NCBI GenBank assembly: GCA_029975915.1
Contig: JARKOC010000255.1
Coordinates: forward strand, 1 to 9,285
Origin: Bryobacteraceae bacterium
GTDB taxonomy: Bacteria; Acidobacteriota; Terriglobia; Bryobacterales; Bryobacteraceae
Direction of reading: 5' to 3'
DNA: 9,285 nt
Within the stretch, counting starts at the first letter, position 1; the number at the start of each line of letters is the position of its first letter. Below are positions 1-7,687 of this stretch, piece by piece. The notes beneath the pieces were generated by a model that saw nothing but the letters and a program-made list of their open reading frames with translations, did not search any database and was not told the origin of the DNA. A program made the translations under genes and the position numbers.

Positions 1-288
1 CTCCCGCTCAACGAACACGGCGGTGTAGCCGAGGTGGCCCGCAATGGAGCCTGACCTCATCGGTCAGGAAAAGCTCAGGCAGCAGCGAATCCAACGATTC
101 GGCGTTACCCCGCAATGGAGCCTGACCTCATCGGTCAGGAAAAGGGGCCATGATCCGGCGATCATAAGCGCCGTCGGGGATCCCGCAATGGAGCCTGACC
201 TCATCGGTCAGGAAAAGTCCTCGGCGGTCGACATACCCAGGATGACGTCGGGCCCGCAATGGAGCCTGACCTCATCGGTCAGGAAAAG
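1..288 (-). CRISPR. CRISPR array, four identical 36-base repeats, cut by window edge
   Basis: Four identical 36-base repeats lie at 38-73, 109-144, 182-217 and 253-288, separated by spacers of 35 (74-108), 37 (145-181) and 35 (218-252) bases. The 37 bases at 1-37 are a further spacer, complete or partial, so the array probably continues to the left. The repeat contains a perfect 7-bp stem (CCTGACC / GGTCAGG) around a 5-base loop. Read on the minus strand it begins CTTTTCC and ends CTCCATTGCGGG, so ATTGCGGG is the likely 8-base crRNA 5' handle, resembling the ATTGAAAC-type ends common in type I repeats. This, and the position downstream of cas2, indicate minus-strand transcription from a leader at 289-454, making 218-252 the newest spacer. 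Flanking bases differ between copies, which fixes the repeat limits. No repeat shows decay. I cannot assign spacer targets without a search. Confidence 0.97.
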
Positions 289-454
289 GGCTCGCGAGAA
301 ACGGAGCGTTTGGCTAGGCGCGACGCGGTAGCTCGCGAGCGCTTGGGTGGTGAAGCCGTCCTGGACCTCTGATGGCAGTTCAGACGAGCATTCAATTCCC
401 TCCTGGCAAGGATGCGAGCGCTTGCGCTTGGGGGTGTCGGCATGGAAGCGCTCG
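289..454 (-). promoter_or_regulatory. CRISPR leader region
   Basis: These 166 bases separate the cas2 stop from the leader-proximal repeat and should hold the array promoter and the signals that direct Cas1-Cas2 to insert spacers at the first repeat. There is no convincing open reading frame. The palindromic 9-mer GCTCGCGAG occurs twice, at 290-298 (touching the first repeat) and 331-339, 41 bases apart. An 8-bp inverted repeat lies at the cas2 side. I see no clear -35/-10 pair, and the region is GC-rich, unlike the AT-rich leaders of many low-GC hosts. The assignment as leader rests on position and on the repeat orientation. Confidence 0.75.
416..453 (-). terminator. Inverted repeat directly after the cas2 stop
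   Basis: GAGCGCTT at 416-423 pairs perfectly with AAGCGCTC at 446-453, leaving a 22-base loop, and the stem starts one base after the cas2 stop codon. It could attenuate read-through from the cas operon into the array or be a structural part of the leader. There is no U-tract, so intrinsic termination is only a possibility. Confidence 0.35.
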
Positions 455-739
455 TCATACGATCTGGTCTCCTCTCTCGGGAAGCCGTTCTCGGTGGCCG
501 ACGAAGGTGAACCGGGCACCATCAATACTGCCGAGATCGATTATCACGACGGAGTCCACTTCCAGATTCATGATGCCCTCTGCATCTGATCGTAGATGTG
601 TGAGCTCGGTTCTGGTCAGATCGCAGACGAATACGGAATACTGCAACCGATCTCCATGTGCTTCCATCAGCTTGCAGATGCGCCGGAGACGTGCGGGTTC
701 GCGAATGTCGTATGCAATCAAGTGACGACGACGGGCCAT
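455..739 (-). CDS. cas2: CRISPR-associated endonuclease Cas2
   Basis: This 94-residue protein is of normal Cas2 length. It begins MARRRHLIAYDIRE, the first ferredoxin-like beta strand ending in the conserved Asp (D11), and continues with the helix and the strand LQYSVFVCDL typical of the family. Cas2 dimers bridge two Cas1 dimers in the integrase that inserts new spacers at the leader end; the Asp is not always needed for integration. The ATG at 739 is preceded by GAGGTGA, which overlaps the end of cas4-cas1, and the gap to that gene's stop is only 3 bases, so translation is probably coupled. It is the last protein-coding gene of the operon before the leader and array. Identification is by family pattern and context. 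Confidence 0.96.
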   Translation of the reverse strand: MARRRHLIAYDIREPARLRRICKLMEAHGDRLQYSVFVCDLTRTELTHLRSDAEGIMNLEVDSVVIIDLGSIDGARFTFVGHRERLPERGDQIV

Positions 740-742
740 CGG

Positions 743-2422
743 TCACCTCGTTACGAAAGGAGTATACGCGGATAGCTCCCCGAGAAGATGGGCAGCAAGC
801 ATCCGAACTTGGACCTCAAGTGCGCGGCGATAGGTCACTCGATAGCCAAAATGGGGGTGCGTGATCTCGTGGTCTAGCCGTCGCTCGTAGGCGCGGAGTA
901 CAGCCTTTCGTCCTTCAGGCTGGAGTTGACAGCCGCCAGCGCGAGTCACGAGACTTCCTTCTCGGACCTCCCCATTGTTCAGCACCTGAAGCACGACGCT
1001 TTCCGCAATGAGTGGTCGAAACTCCTCGGCGACGTCGAGTGAGAGCGCGGGTCGTCCGAATCGTGGCTTGTGAAGGAAACCCATGTACGGGTCAAGCCCG
1101 ACAGAGTGAATCGTCGTCGTGAGATCTTTCACCAGCAGGGCGTATGTGAAAGATAGCAGGGCGTTTACGGGGTCGGGCGGTGGCCGCCGGGCCCTGCCAT
1201 TCGCGTCGAATGCGGATATATCAACTTTGACTGCCTCGGACAACATTGTGGTGAACTTTCCAAAATAGAGCCTCGCAGCGGTTCCCTCGATCCCAAGCAG
1301 GCTCTGAGTCGACTGGACCCTTCTGGCTGATGCGGAGAGTGCTCGCAGCTGACCATTCACTGCATCGGCCTGGCTCCGGGAGTTGCGACGAAGCAGGGTA
1401 GCACTGTTACGAATCTTGCCTGCGATCATTGCAGAGGCGATACTCAGCGCGGCTTCAGGCGAGGCACAGTACTGAGTTCGTCGCAGTTCGACATTCTTGG
1501 CTGGCAGACCCTCGGCCATGCCGCAGAACCATCCGCCGTATGTGAACCACAACAGCGGCGCCTCCCGTGCCATGAGCTCGCGGATGGCTTGGGCTGACAC
1601 GGAGATGTTGCCGAAGACACAGACTTGCGATACGTCGATCATCCGAAAGCTCGCAGTCACCTTGCCCTCGTGAAACACCTCGAGCCTTCCACGACGCACT
1701 CCGACTGTCGCGCCTTGAGTCGATACATACACCGGGCGGGCATCCTTGTCTGGTGCCATCACACGGCGGAGAGGTTCTCGATCGCGCGCCCGGACGGCTA
1801 ACGCATTTGTCTCGTCAGGCAGACAGACTCCGACAAGTGAGCATCGTGGGCATTTCGGGCTGCCAACGAGTGGCGCTGGAGCGTCAGGCGAGGCGGCGGT
1901 GTGCCATAGACGGCGGAGAATCCCCATGATCTCTGCTATTGCCTCGTCATCCACGGCGAAACACACTCTCCGCCGAGCTTCGGCATACCAGATCTCAGCT
2001 TGGTTCACTTTGTAGCCTGCCTCGCGCAGGAGCATTGCCTGAATGAGCGACTGAGTTCTATCGTTCGGCCAAGCGCCACCATCATCAGCGGTCCGGCCCT
2101 TCTTGTAGTCGACTGGGATAACGACGCCTCCGCTGGCGCCCTCTACGAGGTCAATCTGCGCTGTCAGCCCGAGCCTCTGCGATGTGAGCCAGACCGAGGT
2201 GGCACGGCGCCCTTCCCATGCTTCTGCTTTGTCCGGCAAGTTACCTGCCTGTGCATCTACTACTCTGTGAACGTACAGCCCCTCTTCGACGTCGTCATTC
2301 GTTGTGAAGCTTGACCGTACCCATTCCAAGTAGAACAGCCGCGGGCAATACACAAATTCGTTGACGATTCGAGCCGGCACAGTTTCGGGTAGGCCAGGGA
2401 GATCGGGGCGTATGGCTGTCAT
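743..2422 (-). CDS. cas4-cas1: Cas4-Cas1 fusion protein (spacer acquisition)
   Basis: This 559-residue protein joins a Cas4 nuclease (about residues 1-215) to a Cas1 integrase (about 228-559), a fusion characteristic of type I-U/I-G loci. In Cas4, C26 (in YCPRLFYLEW) and C191, C194 and C200 (CPRCSLVGVC) are the expected 4Fe-4S ligands; H52, D91 and the D105/K107 pair (VDYKKG) form the RecB-type nuclease site, followed by Q124/Q128. In Cas1, E379 (GIEGTAARLYF), H451 (FLHKPRFGRP) and E466 (DVAEEFRPLI) match the metal-binding catalytic residues. Cas4 checks and trims the PAM end of prespacers; Cas1 with Cas2 integrates them at the first repeat. All key residues are present, so the protein looks active. 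The start ATG overlaps the cas8 stop by four bases (ATGA). Its own ribosome site is weak, so translation probably depends on coupling. Confidence 0.97.
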   Translation of the reverse strand: MTAIRPDLPGLPETVPARIVNEFVYCPRLFYLEWVRSSFTTNDDVEEGLYVHRVVDAQAGNLPDKAEAWEGRRATSVWLTSQRLGLTAQIDLVEGASGGVVIPVDYKKGRTADDGGAWPNDRTQSLIQAMLLREAGYKVNQAEIWYAEARRRVCFAVDDEAIAEIMGILRRLWHTAASPDAPAPLVGSPKCPRCSLVGVCLPDETNALAVRARDREPLRRVMAPDKDARPVYVSTQGATVGVRRGRLEVFHEGKVTASFRMIDVSQVCVFGNISVSAQAIRELMAREAPLLWFTYGGWFCGMAEGLPAKNVELRRTQYCASPEAALSIASAMIAGKIRNSATLLRRNSRSQADAVNGQLRALSASARRVQSTQSLLGIEGTAARLYFGKFTTMLSEAVKVDISAFDANGRARRPPPDPVNALLSFTYALLVKDLTTTIHSVGLDPYMGFLHKPRFGRPALSLDVAEEFRPLIAESVVLQVLNNGEVREGSLVTRAGGCQLQPEGRKAVLRAYERRLDHEITHPHFGYRVTYRRALEVQVRMLAAHLLGELSAYTPFVTR

Positions 2423-3378
2423 GGTGCGACCGGGATCAAGACGCCAGAGGATTTGCCTCCGGAGGGCCTATAGCGTCTGGCTCGGCATACATGGATGATC
2501 CCGAGAGGTTTCAGCTTGGACAGTTGGGCATCGCTACCGACATCGTCAATGCTGGCCAAGGCTGGGTGCTCAATGAGAGCTGTTATGCCATGGGTGCCCA
2601 CGGGTTGGTCCCAGACGGGAAGCCGAAGCTCGTCATACGTCCTGGATCCGGCCGCCCTAACTGTGTGCCAGCCGCTGCTGAGCGGTCGTCTTCGCGAAGA
2701 GACGGTGGTGCGCAGCAAGGGGTAGCTCATCAGAGCAAGCCAAGTGGCTCCGGGGACTCCTCGCATGCTTGGCGATCCAGTGCCGTCCTCGGTGGCATCC
2801 CACATTGCCCGGTGATCGAGATATTCGCCGGTCACGCCAGCCACCCGACGCCATCCGGTGAGTGCTTGTCGCAGATAGTCCGGTTCTCTCTGAATCTGCT
2901 CGAGTGGCTTCGCCAGCATAGTTGCCATGGACTGCTTGCCTGAGGGCGCCGTGAATTGGCTGATCGCAATACGTCCCTTGTCATCCACAGCAAGATCAGT
3001 GACGAGAGACGATAACCAACGACGTGCCTCGGCGGCCTCTCCGGACTCCATGCCGGCGAGTAGCATTCGGCTGAGTCTGCGTAGATCGCTCGGCGGAACC
3101 CGTAGACCGTCTGGCGCAGCGCCGGGGGGCGGAAATCCTGGCGCAACGCCAGGCAGCACTGATCCGTCAGTGATCCCGGCAACAACTGTCTGTAGGCCGG
3201 CCGCGACAGCGTCTACGCTGCCGTAGCGGCCACAGATGACTGCGGTCAGATTTGTGCGATCCCATCGCAGCCTCGTTGAGTCGTCGGAGAATTCCGCCAG
3301 GAGGCGGAGAACGCCGATGGCCGCCAAGATGCCTAAGGGTGATTCGCCAGTGAGCGCTGGCAGTCGTACTTCATTCAT
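2419..3378 (-). CDS. cas8g: Short Cas8-like subunit of type I-G effector complex
   Basis: This 319-residue protein sits between cas3 and cas4-cas1, where type I-U/I-G loci carry their Cas8-like subunit (Csx17, or GSU0052/Csb3). The N-terminus (LPALTGESPLGILAAIGVLRL) resembles the proline-containing, hydrophobic start of those proteins; the rest has no motif I can place. It is much shorter than the roughly 700-residue Csx17 proteins and closer to the GSU0052/Csb3 size. The expected role, known for Cas8 in general, is PAM recognition and holding the crRNA 5' handle in the surveillance complex. I chose the ATG at 3378 because it overlaps the cas3 stop as ATGA and has GGGAG seven bases upstream; an in-frame upstream ATG at 3444 would lie inside cas3. 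No separate cas11 gene exists in the operon, so a small subunit may be missing, fused or internally translated. Function comes mainly from context. Confidence 0.75.
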   Translation of the reverse strand: MNEVRLPALTGESPLGILAAIGVLRLLAEFSDDSTRLRWDRTNLTAVICGRYGSVDAVAAGLQTVVAGITDGSVLPGVAPGFPPPGAAPDGLRVPPSDLRRLSRMLLAGMESGEAAEARRWLSSLVTDLAVDDKGRIAISQFTAPSGKQSMATMLAKPLEQIQREPDYLRQALTGWRRVAGVTGEYLDHRAMWDATEDGTGSPSMRGVPGATWLALMSYPLLRTTVSSRRRPLSSGWHTVRAAGSRTYDELRLPVWDQPVGTHGITALIEHPALASIDDVGSDAQLSKLKPLGIIHVCRARRYRPSGGKSSGVLIPVAP

Positions 3379-6284
3379 GATCCTTCTCCCGACACGGTCA
3401 TATCCGCACAGCGAACGACAGCTTCTAGCAGTGCCAGTCCCCACCTGCCATACCGCCGATTGAGTAGATGGAAGGCGTCCGCATGGCCCAGATCCACGGC
3501 TCGCGGCAGTTCGGCAGTCATCTCGATGCCGTCGGCGTACACGCTCAGTTGGTGATTCGCGTTGTCGGTGACAATGGGCAATAGCGGGCGCGCGTGTCCG
3601 TGGTGACTCGCGATCAGATGCAGGACGAGGTCAGCATCCGCCGAGTAGCCGTCCGCCAATGTCATCAGATACTGAGTGATCAGCGCGACAGACCAAGTCT
3701 CGTGCCGCGCGCGTCTAGGAAGGCCACTCCGCCGTCGGGCTTCCCGCTGTCGCTGCAGATCCCCCGGAGGCATGCCGGACTTGGCGAGCGGTTCAACGGC
3801 AATCGCGGCACGTACGGGATCGCCATCAAGGAGCATCGCTTGAAAGCGCGGATCTGCCTTGCCAAGATCATGCCAGCGAGCGGCATCGTAGACGGCCTGC
3901 GCGAGGTCGTCGGATAGCCCCAGGTGTTCTACGATCTCCCTCGCCCGATCAGCTACGGCCTGACAGTGTTTCGCGAGCGTGACCCGTCGATTGAGATGTA
4001 CTGTTCCTTCAGTTGCATCGTCGGATGCTTCCTGCCACCGAACGGTGGAGCCCGCCGGACGCATGAGTGCGACCGGAAGCAGGAAGCGTTGCTCAACAGT
4101 GTCCCTGCGGTTCACGGATTCGGGAACAGGCTGCACTGTGGCGTTCTCCATGATCTGGCGCAGGCGTTGTCGGCGGTTCTCCCTGTCCCATGCGCTTTCT
4201 GTTAGCGGCTGGGCTTCGTCGAGCCACGCCAGCAGCCAGCCCTTGCAGCGCTGCTCGAGCTCGAGCCTGATCTCGGGATCATCTGTCGTCTGCCAGGCCT
4301 GGATTCCCTCCCAGAGTTCGGGGTTCGGGAACGTCAGCGCGAGACGGTTGGGTAGTCGCAGATCGAGTCGTAGCGCAGGTTGATTGCGCTCAAGAGCGGC
4401 CAACTCCGCGATATCGGTGACTCTCTGTTTGCTGGTGGGTGACCAACCGTACTGATCAAGACCACCCATCTCAGTAGGCACCACCACGAGATCTCCGGGG
4501 CGTAGTTGCGCCGCCGAGGCCCACCGCCAGGCTGCAGACCCGTCGATCTCAGTAACGCGCCGCAAGACAGAATCCATAGAAGTGTGCCCAAAGGGAGGTG
4601 CCTCCCAATCATCATCGTCATCCCAATCGCTCACGGGCTCAGACTTCACACCGACTAGCCATCGGCGCACCGCTGAGAGCGGGACCTCGACGCACTCTTC
4701 CGCTCGGACAGGGATTGAATCAATGGCTTGCGTGGCTTCACCTTGACCGGCCGCCGAGCCATCGCCGTTGAGCAAACCGTCTCGCCACGCCAGCGAGACG
4801 GGCGCAACGCCGTTGTCAATCCCGTGCAGGTAGGGATCCAGGGGGGCATCGTTGGCTGGCGCGGGCCCGGTCCGCGTCCAGGCGTCAAGATGCGGGGGTA
4901 ATAGGAGAGGAATCGTTGGTGGGTCAAGCAGCGCATCCCTAGGCGGTGAGAACCCGCGGAGTGCCAGAGGAGAGACATCGATTGGGCCATGATTCGCTCG
5001 AATGAGGTCTTGGAGAAACTCGGCCGCATGTGCACTGGCAGTTCCGTATACGGGAGCGTTGGGGTTGTCGGTGTGGATGACAGTGACGGACGCGCTGCTG
5101 CGGAGGCCACGCCGATTGACTCGACCAATTCGCTGTACGAGTGCGTCCCAGGAAGCGCTTTCGGTCACCAAGTCGGTGGCATCGAGGTCGATCCCCACCT
5201 CCACTGTTTGTGTTGCGACCAAGACCGCGCTTCCCCGATCCTCGGTGCGTCCAGCTGCAAACAACCCCAACGCTTGCGCGACGATCGCCTCGCGATCGTA
5301 CTGACGAGTACGGCCGATCAACAGGAGAAGCTGCGCTGGCTCAGGGAGTCGCTTCGTTAGCTGAGCGTGCACTGCCCTTGCTCTGTCAATAGTGTTACAG
5401 ACCACGAGCACTCGACTTCCAGCATCAGTCGACTTGGCCAGTGCTGCCTCTGCCAGCTTCTGCACCGCAGAGTCCTCGGCCGCGGTCTCAACCACGAGCG
5501 TCTTAGTTGCAGTAATGCGCTGCCGCGCTTCAGCATTGGCGAGGTGGGCTTGGGTATCGAACTTCGGTGTCCAACCCGTCGGCTGGTCTCGGGCCGTCGC
5601 GGTGAGTTGGACAACAGCGGCCTGAGGGATACCCAGCGAGGCGCGCGGGGAATCATAGCTCTCGGCAGCGCCGAGAGTCGTCGTCAGCGCTGTCGCCAGA
5701 TGTGCCTCGTCAACAAAGATGACAGAGTCTGTCCCGACGAGCGCGGCATCAATCGGCCACCGCCGGGGACTCACACCGTAACCACGGAAGAACAAGCGAC
5801 TGCCAACCTGATCAACAGTCCCTGTTATAATGCCTGGTTGATCGGGTCGAGTCAGCCAGGCGGAGTCCCAGGTGACGCCACCGCGCATCTTCACCACCGG
5901 CAGCAATGTGCTGGGTGCTGACGGGCTCACGAGCTTGCGGAGCCCAGCAGCAACTTGGGCTGCGACGCTCCCTGGTCGCGCGCTTTCAAGTCCTTGCGCT
6001 ATTCGACTCGCGTGGGATGCTGCCTGGTCGACGACGATGCGGCGATCGACCACGAAGAAGATGCGACGACGACCAATGCGCGTGTTGTCTTTGATATCGG
6101 CGGTGAGCGCGCTGAAGAAGACGGCAATGTCGAGCATCGTTGTCTTGCCCAGACCTGTTGGCACATCGACAAGTGATGGCCAAGAGCCATGTTCGAGGAC
6201 CTCATCGACGAGATCACGTTGCCACGGGAACGGGCGCCAACCGTGTATCTCGCGGTGGAAATCCGTGAAGTCGTCAGCCTGCAT
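3375..6284 (-). CDS. cas3: CRISPR-associated helicase/nuclease Cas3 (C-terminal HD)
   Basis: This 969-residue Cas3 has the domains in the order of type I-U/I-G: superfamily 2 helicase first, HD nuclease last. Helicase motifs are the FPWQ Q-motif (Q22), Walker A PTGLGKTT (42-49), DEAH (192-195), TAT (228-230), the TVEVGID segment near 360 and motif VI QRIGRVNRRG (384-393). The C-terminal HD site contains H773, H805-D806 (WHDLGK), H861, H894-H895 (HHGH) and D961 (CAD), so it appears complete. Cas3 is recruited to a target-bound complex, nicks the displaced strand and unwinds and degrades DNA. A run of acidic residues at 553-560 (DWDDDDDW) falls in the middle linker. The ATG at 6284 has AAGAGGG eight bases upstream and overlaps the csb2 end by 11 bases; a longer in-frame start at 6353 lies inside csb2 and is not needed for homology. 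Its stop overlaps the cas8 start. Confidence 0.96.
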   Translation of the reverse strand: MQADDFTDFHREIHGWRPFPWQRDLVDEVLEHGSWPSLVDVPTGLGKTTMLDIAVFFSALTADIKDNTRIGRRRIFFVVDRRIVVDQAASHASRIAQGLESARPGSVAAQVAAGLRKLVSPSAPSTLLPVVKMRGGVTWDSAWLTRPDQPGIITGTVDQVGSRLFFRGYGVSPRRWPIDAALVGTDSVIFVDEAHLATALTTTLGAAESYDSPRASLGIPQAAVVQLTATARDQPTGWTPKFDTQAHLANAEARQRITATKTLVVETAAEDSAVQKLAEAALAKSTDAGSRVLVVCNTIDRARAVHAQLTKRLPEPAQLLLLIGRTRQYDREAIVAQALGLFAAGRTEDRGSAVLVATQTVEVGIDLDATDLVTESASWDALVQRIGRVNRRGLRSSASVTVIHTDNPNAPVYGTASAHAAEFLQDLIRANHGPIDVSPLALRGFSPPRDALLDPPTIPLLLPPHLDAWTRTGPAPANDAPLDPYLHGIDNGVAPVSLAWRDGLLNGDGSAAGQGEATQAIDSIPVRAEECVEVPLSAVRRWLVGVKSEPVSDWDDDDDWEAPPFGHTSMDSVLRRVTEIDGSAAWRWASAAQLRPGDLVVVPTEMGGLDQYGWSPTSKQRVTDIAELAALERNQPALRLDLRLPNRLALTFPNPELWEGIQAWQTTDDPEIRLELEQRCKGWLLAWLDEAQPLTESAWDRENRRQRLRQIMENATVQPVPESVNRRDTVEQRFLLPVALMRPAGSTVRWQEASDDATEGTVHLNRRVTLAKHCQAVADRAREIVEHLGLSDDLAQAVYDAARWHDLGKADPRFQAMLLDGDPVRAAIAVEPLAKSGMPPGDLQRQREARRRSGLPRRARHETWSVALITQYLMTLADGYSADADLVLHLIASHHGHARPLLPIVTDNANHQLSVYADGIEMTAELPRAVDLGHADAFHLLNRRYGRWGLALLEAVVRCADMTVSGEGS

Positions 6285-7686
6285 CGCGTTCACCCTCTTC
6301 GATCTTCTCGGGCTGGAGAAGTCCCACTCCGAAGTAACGCCCGGCACCAACAATCACCGGGCCCGCGACCGGCTGGTCGAAAGTGACTCGCGCATGGCAG
6401 AACAGTCTCCCTCTCGCTCTGCGCGGGAGTTCCTGAGGTCGGAGATTGACCGCTCCCGTGATCATCCCCGCTGTGCTTACCTCGACCAGTTCGGGCGTTG
6501 GGAAGCCTGCGAGGGCCACGCTCTGCAAGACGCCTGCAGCCAACTCCCCACTCTTCGGATAGCGATCCAACACAATCGGGGTGGCGGTAACCCACCGACG
6601 CGATGCTCGTCTCCAGTGCCAAGGGCTTGCAGCTCGCGGTAGAGGCTCGTCCGGTCTGTATTCGAGCACGAAGTCATTGCGAAAGCCTGGTACGTGGAGA
6701 ACTACTGTTCCATCGACACCCGAGCCCAGAATCCCGCTGAGGATGCGTCGGCGCGTCGCTTCATCCATACCAGGTACGGCAACTGCGAGCCCAACAAGAT
6801 GACCATCCGCGAACGGGCTACCGCAAACCGGCAGACCGAGGTAGGCAACATGCGGGTTGCCCTCGAACCCGTGGCCGTGAAGTGCCGGAGGAAGAGGTTC
6901 CTTGGTCTGACTCATGACCATTGAGCGCAGCGCGGCGGTGAATATCGGGAGCAGCCTGCCGGCAGGCCGCTGGTCGCGGAACCGGAGGACGACGAGGTCA
7001 CGATAGGGCGACTGAAACGTTACTGCAGGTGACTCTGCCTCAAGCTCGCCAAGACGTTGATATGTGCGCCTGGCCCTGGCGCCGTCGCTTGCCTGCCAAG
7101 CTGAGAGCCCCTGCTCATGAAGCGTGTTGAGTTCGTCTGTGTAGCCGGGATACGGCACTCGTAGCTGCAGCTCACCGGGCCCATCGCCGACGGGTTCGAA
7201 CACGTCTAAGCCGTCCGGGATAGAGATCTCATGAACGCGCCGCACGCCCATCAGGACGACGGATGTCGATCGCCCCAGGTAGGGCACGCGCCGCGCCAGC
7301 GAATCGAGGCAAGCGACTGCTTCATCGTTCAGAGTGTCATCGGACGCCCACACCAGTTGCACCCGCGACTGCATGGGGAATGCGGATCGTCGTTCTCGAA
7401 GACCACTCGTGCGACCGGGGTGGTTGAGATTGCCACCTTTCGGCGCAACGGCGTTAGTCACAACGTAGGTTCGGCTCCGACTGGCCAGCGCATCGGACGC
7501 GTGTAGCCGGGGTGGTGGCAGGAGCTCCAAGGCTCGCAGGGCTGGAAGGGCTTCGCTGCTCGCCACCGAACGCAATGCCGAGAAGACCCGAGCAGGATGG
7601 GGTGGCCATTCGACTGTCCGCGGATCTTGCCCCCCTGCCGCGTCATAGCGATCAGCCGCCAAGAAGAGGTCGAGGCAGATGGCCAT
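6274..7686 (-). CDS. csb2: Csb2, Cas5-Cas6 fusion (GSU0054 family)
   Basis: This 470-residue protein matches the Csb2/GSU0054 pattern, in which a Cas5-like half caps the crRNA 5' end and a Cas6-like half cuts the precursor at the repeat. Near the N-terminus VEWPPHPARVFSALR (25-39) matches the family's EWPPSPxRLLRAL motif. VPYLGRSTS (134-142) is typical of the central part. The C-terminal half has TPIVLDRYPKSG (from 369) and ends in the Gly-rich loop GAGRYFGVGL (447-456) characteristic of Cas5/Cas6 RAMP proteins. I cannot identify the cleavage residues with certainty. The ATG at 7686 is one base after the csb1 stop, with GGGAG inside the csb1 end, so the two are translationally coupled. This protein would bind the array repeat hairpin. 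Whether it also handles the degenerate repeat upstream of csb1, which lacks that hairpin, is unclear. Confidence 0.92.
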   Translation of the reverse strand: MAICLDLFLAADRYDAAGGQDPRTVEWPPHPARVFSALRSVASSEALPALRALELLPPPRLHASDALASRSRTYVVTNAVAPKGGNLNHPGRTSGLRERRSAFPMQSRVQLVWASDDTLNDEAVACLDSLARRVPYLGRSTSVVLMGVRRVHEISIPDGLDVFEPVGDGPGELQLRVPYPGYTDELNTLHEQGLSAWQASDGARARRTYQRLGELEAESPAVTFQSPYRDLVVLRFRDQRPAGRLLPIFTAALRSMVMSQTKEPLPPALHGHGFEGNPHVAYLGLPVCGSPFADGHLVGLAVAVPGMDEATRRRILSGILGSGVDGTVVLHVPGFRNDFVLEYRPDEPLPRAASPWHWRRASRRWVTATPIVLDRYPKSGELAAGVLQSVALAGFPTPELVEVSTAGMITGAVNLRPQELPRRARGRLFCHARVTFDQPVAGPVIVGAGRYFGVGLLQPEKIEEGERDAG

Positions 7687-7687
7687 G

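Noticed and set aside
44..331. Plus-strand ORF of 95 codons across the array
   Set aside because: It translates the CRISPR repeats and spacers and has repeated peptide blocks for that reason only.
2491..2943. Plus-strand ORF of 150 codons opposite the cas8-like gene
   Set aside because: The opposite frame is the operon gene, with ATGA overlaps at both ends; the plus-strand product shows no family features.
5872..6642. Plus-strand ORF of 256 codons opposite cas3 and csb2
   Set aside because: It is antisense to two clearly conserved genes, its Arg/Ser/Pro-rich composition is typical of a shadow frame in high-GC DNA, and it has no recognisable domain.
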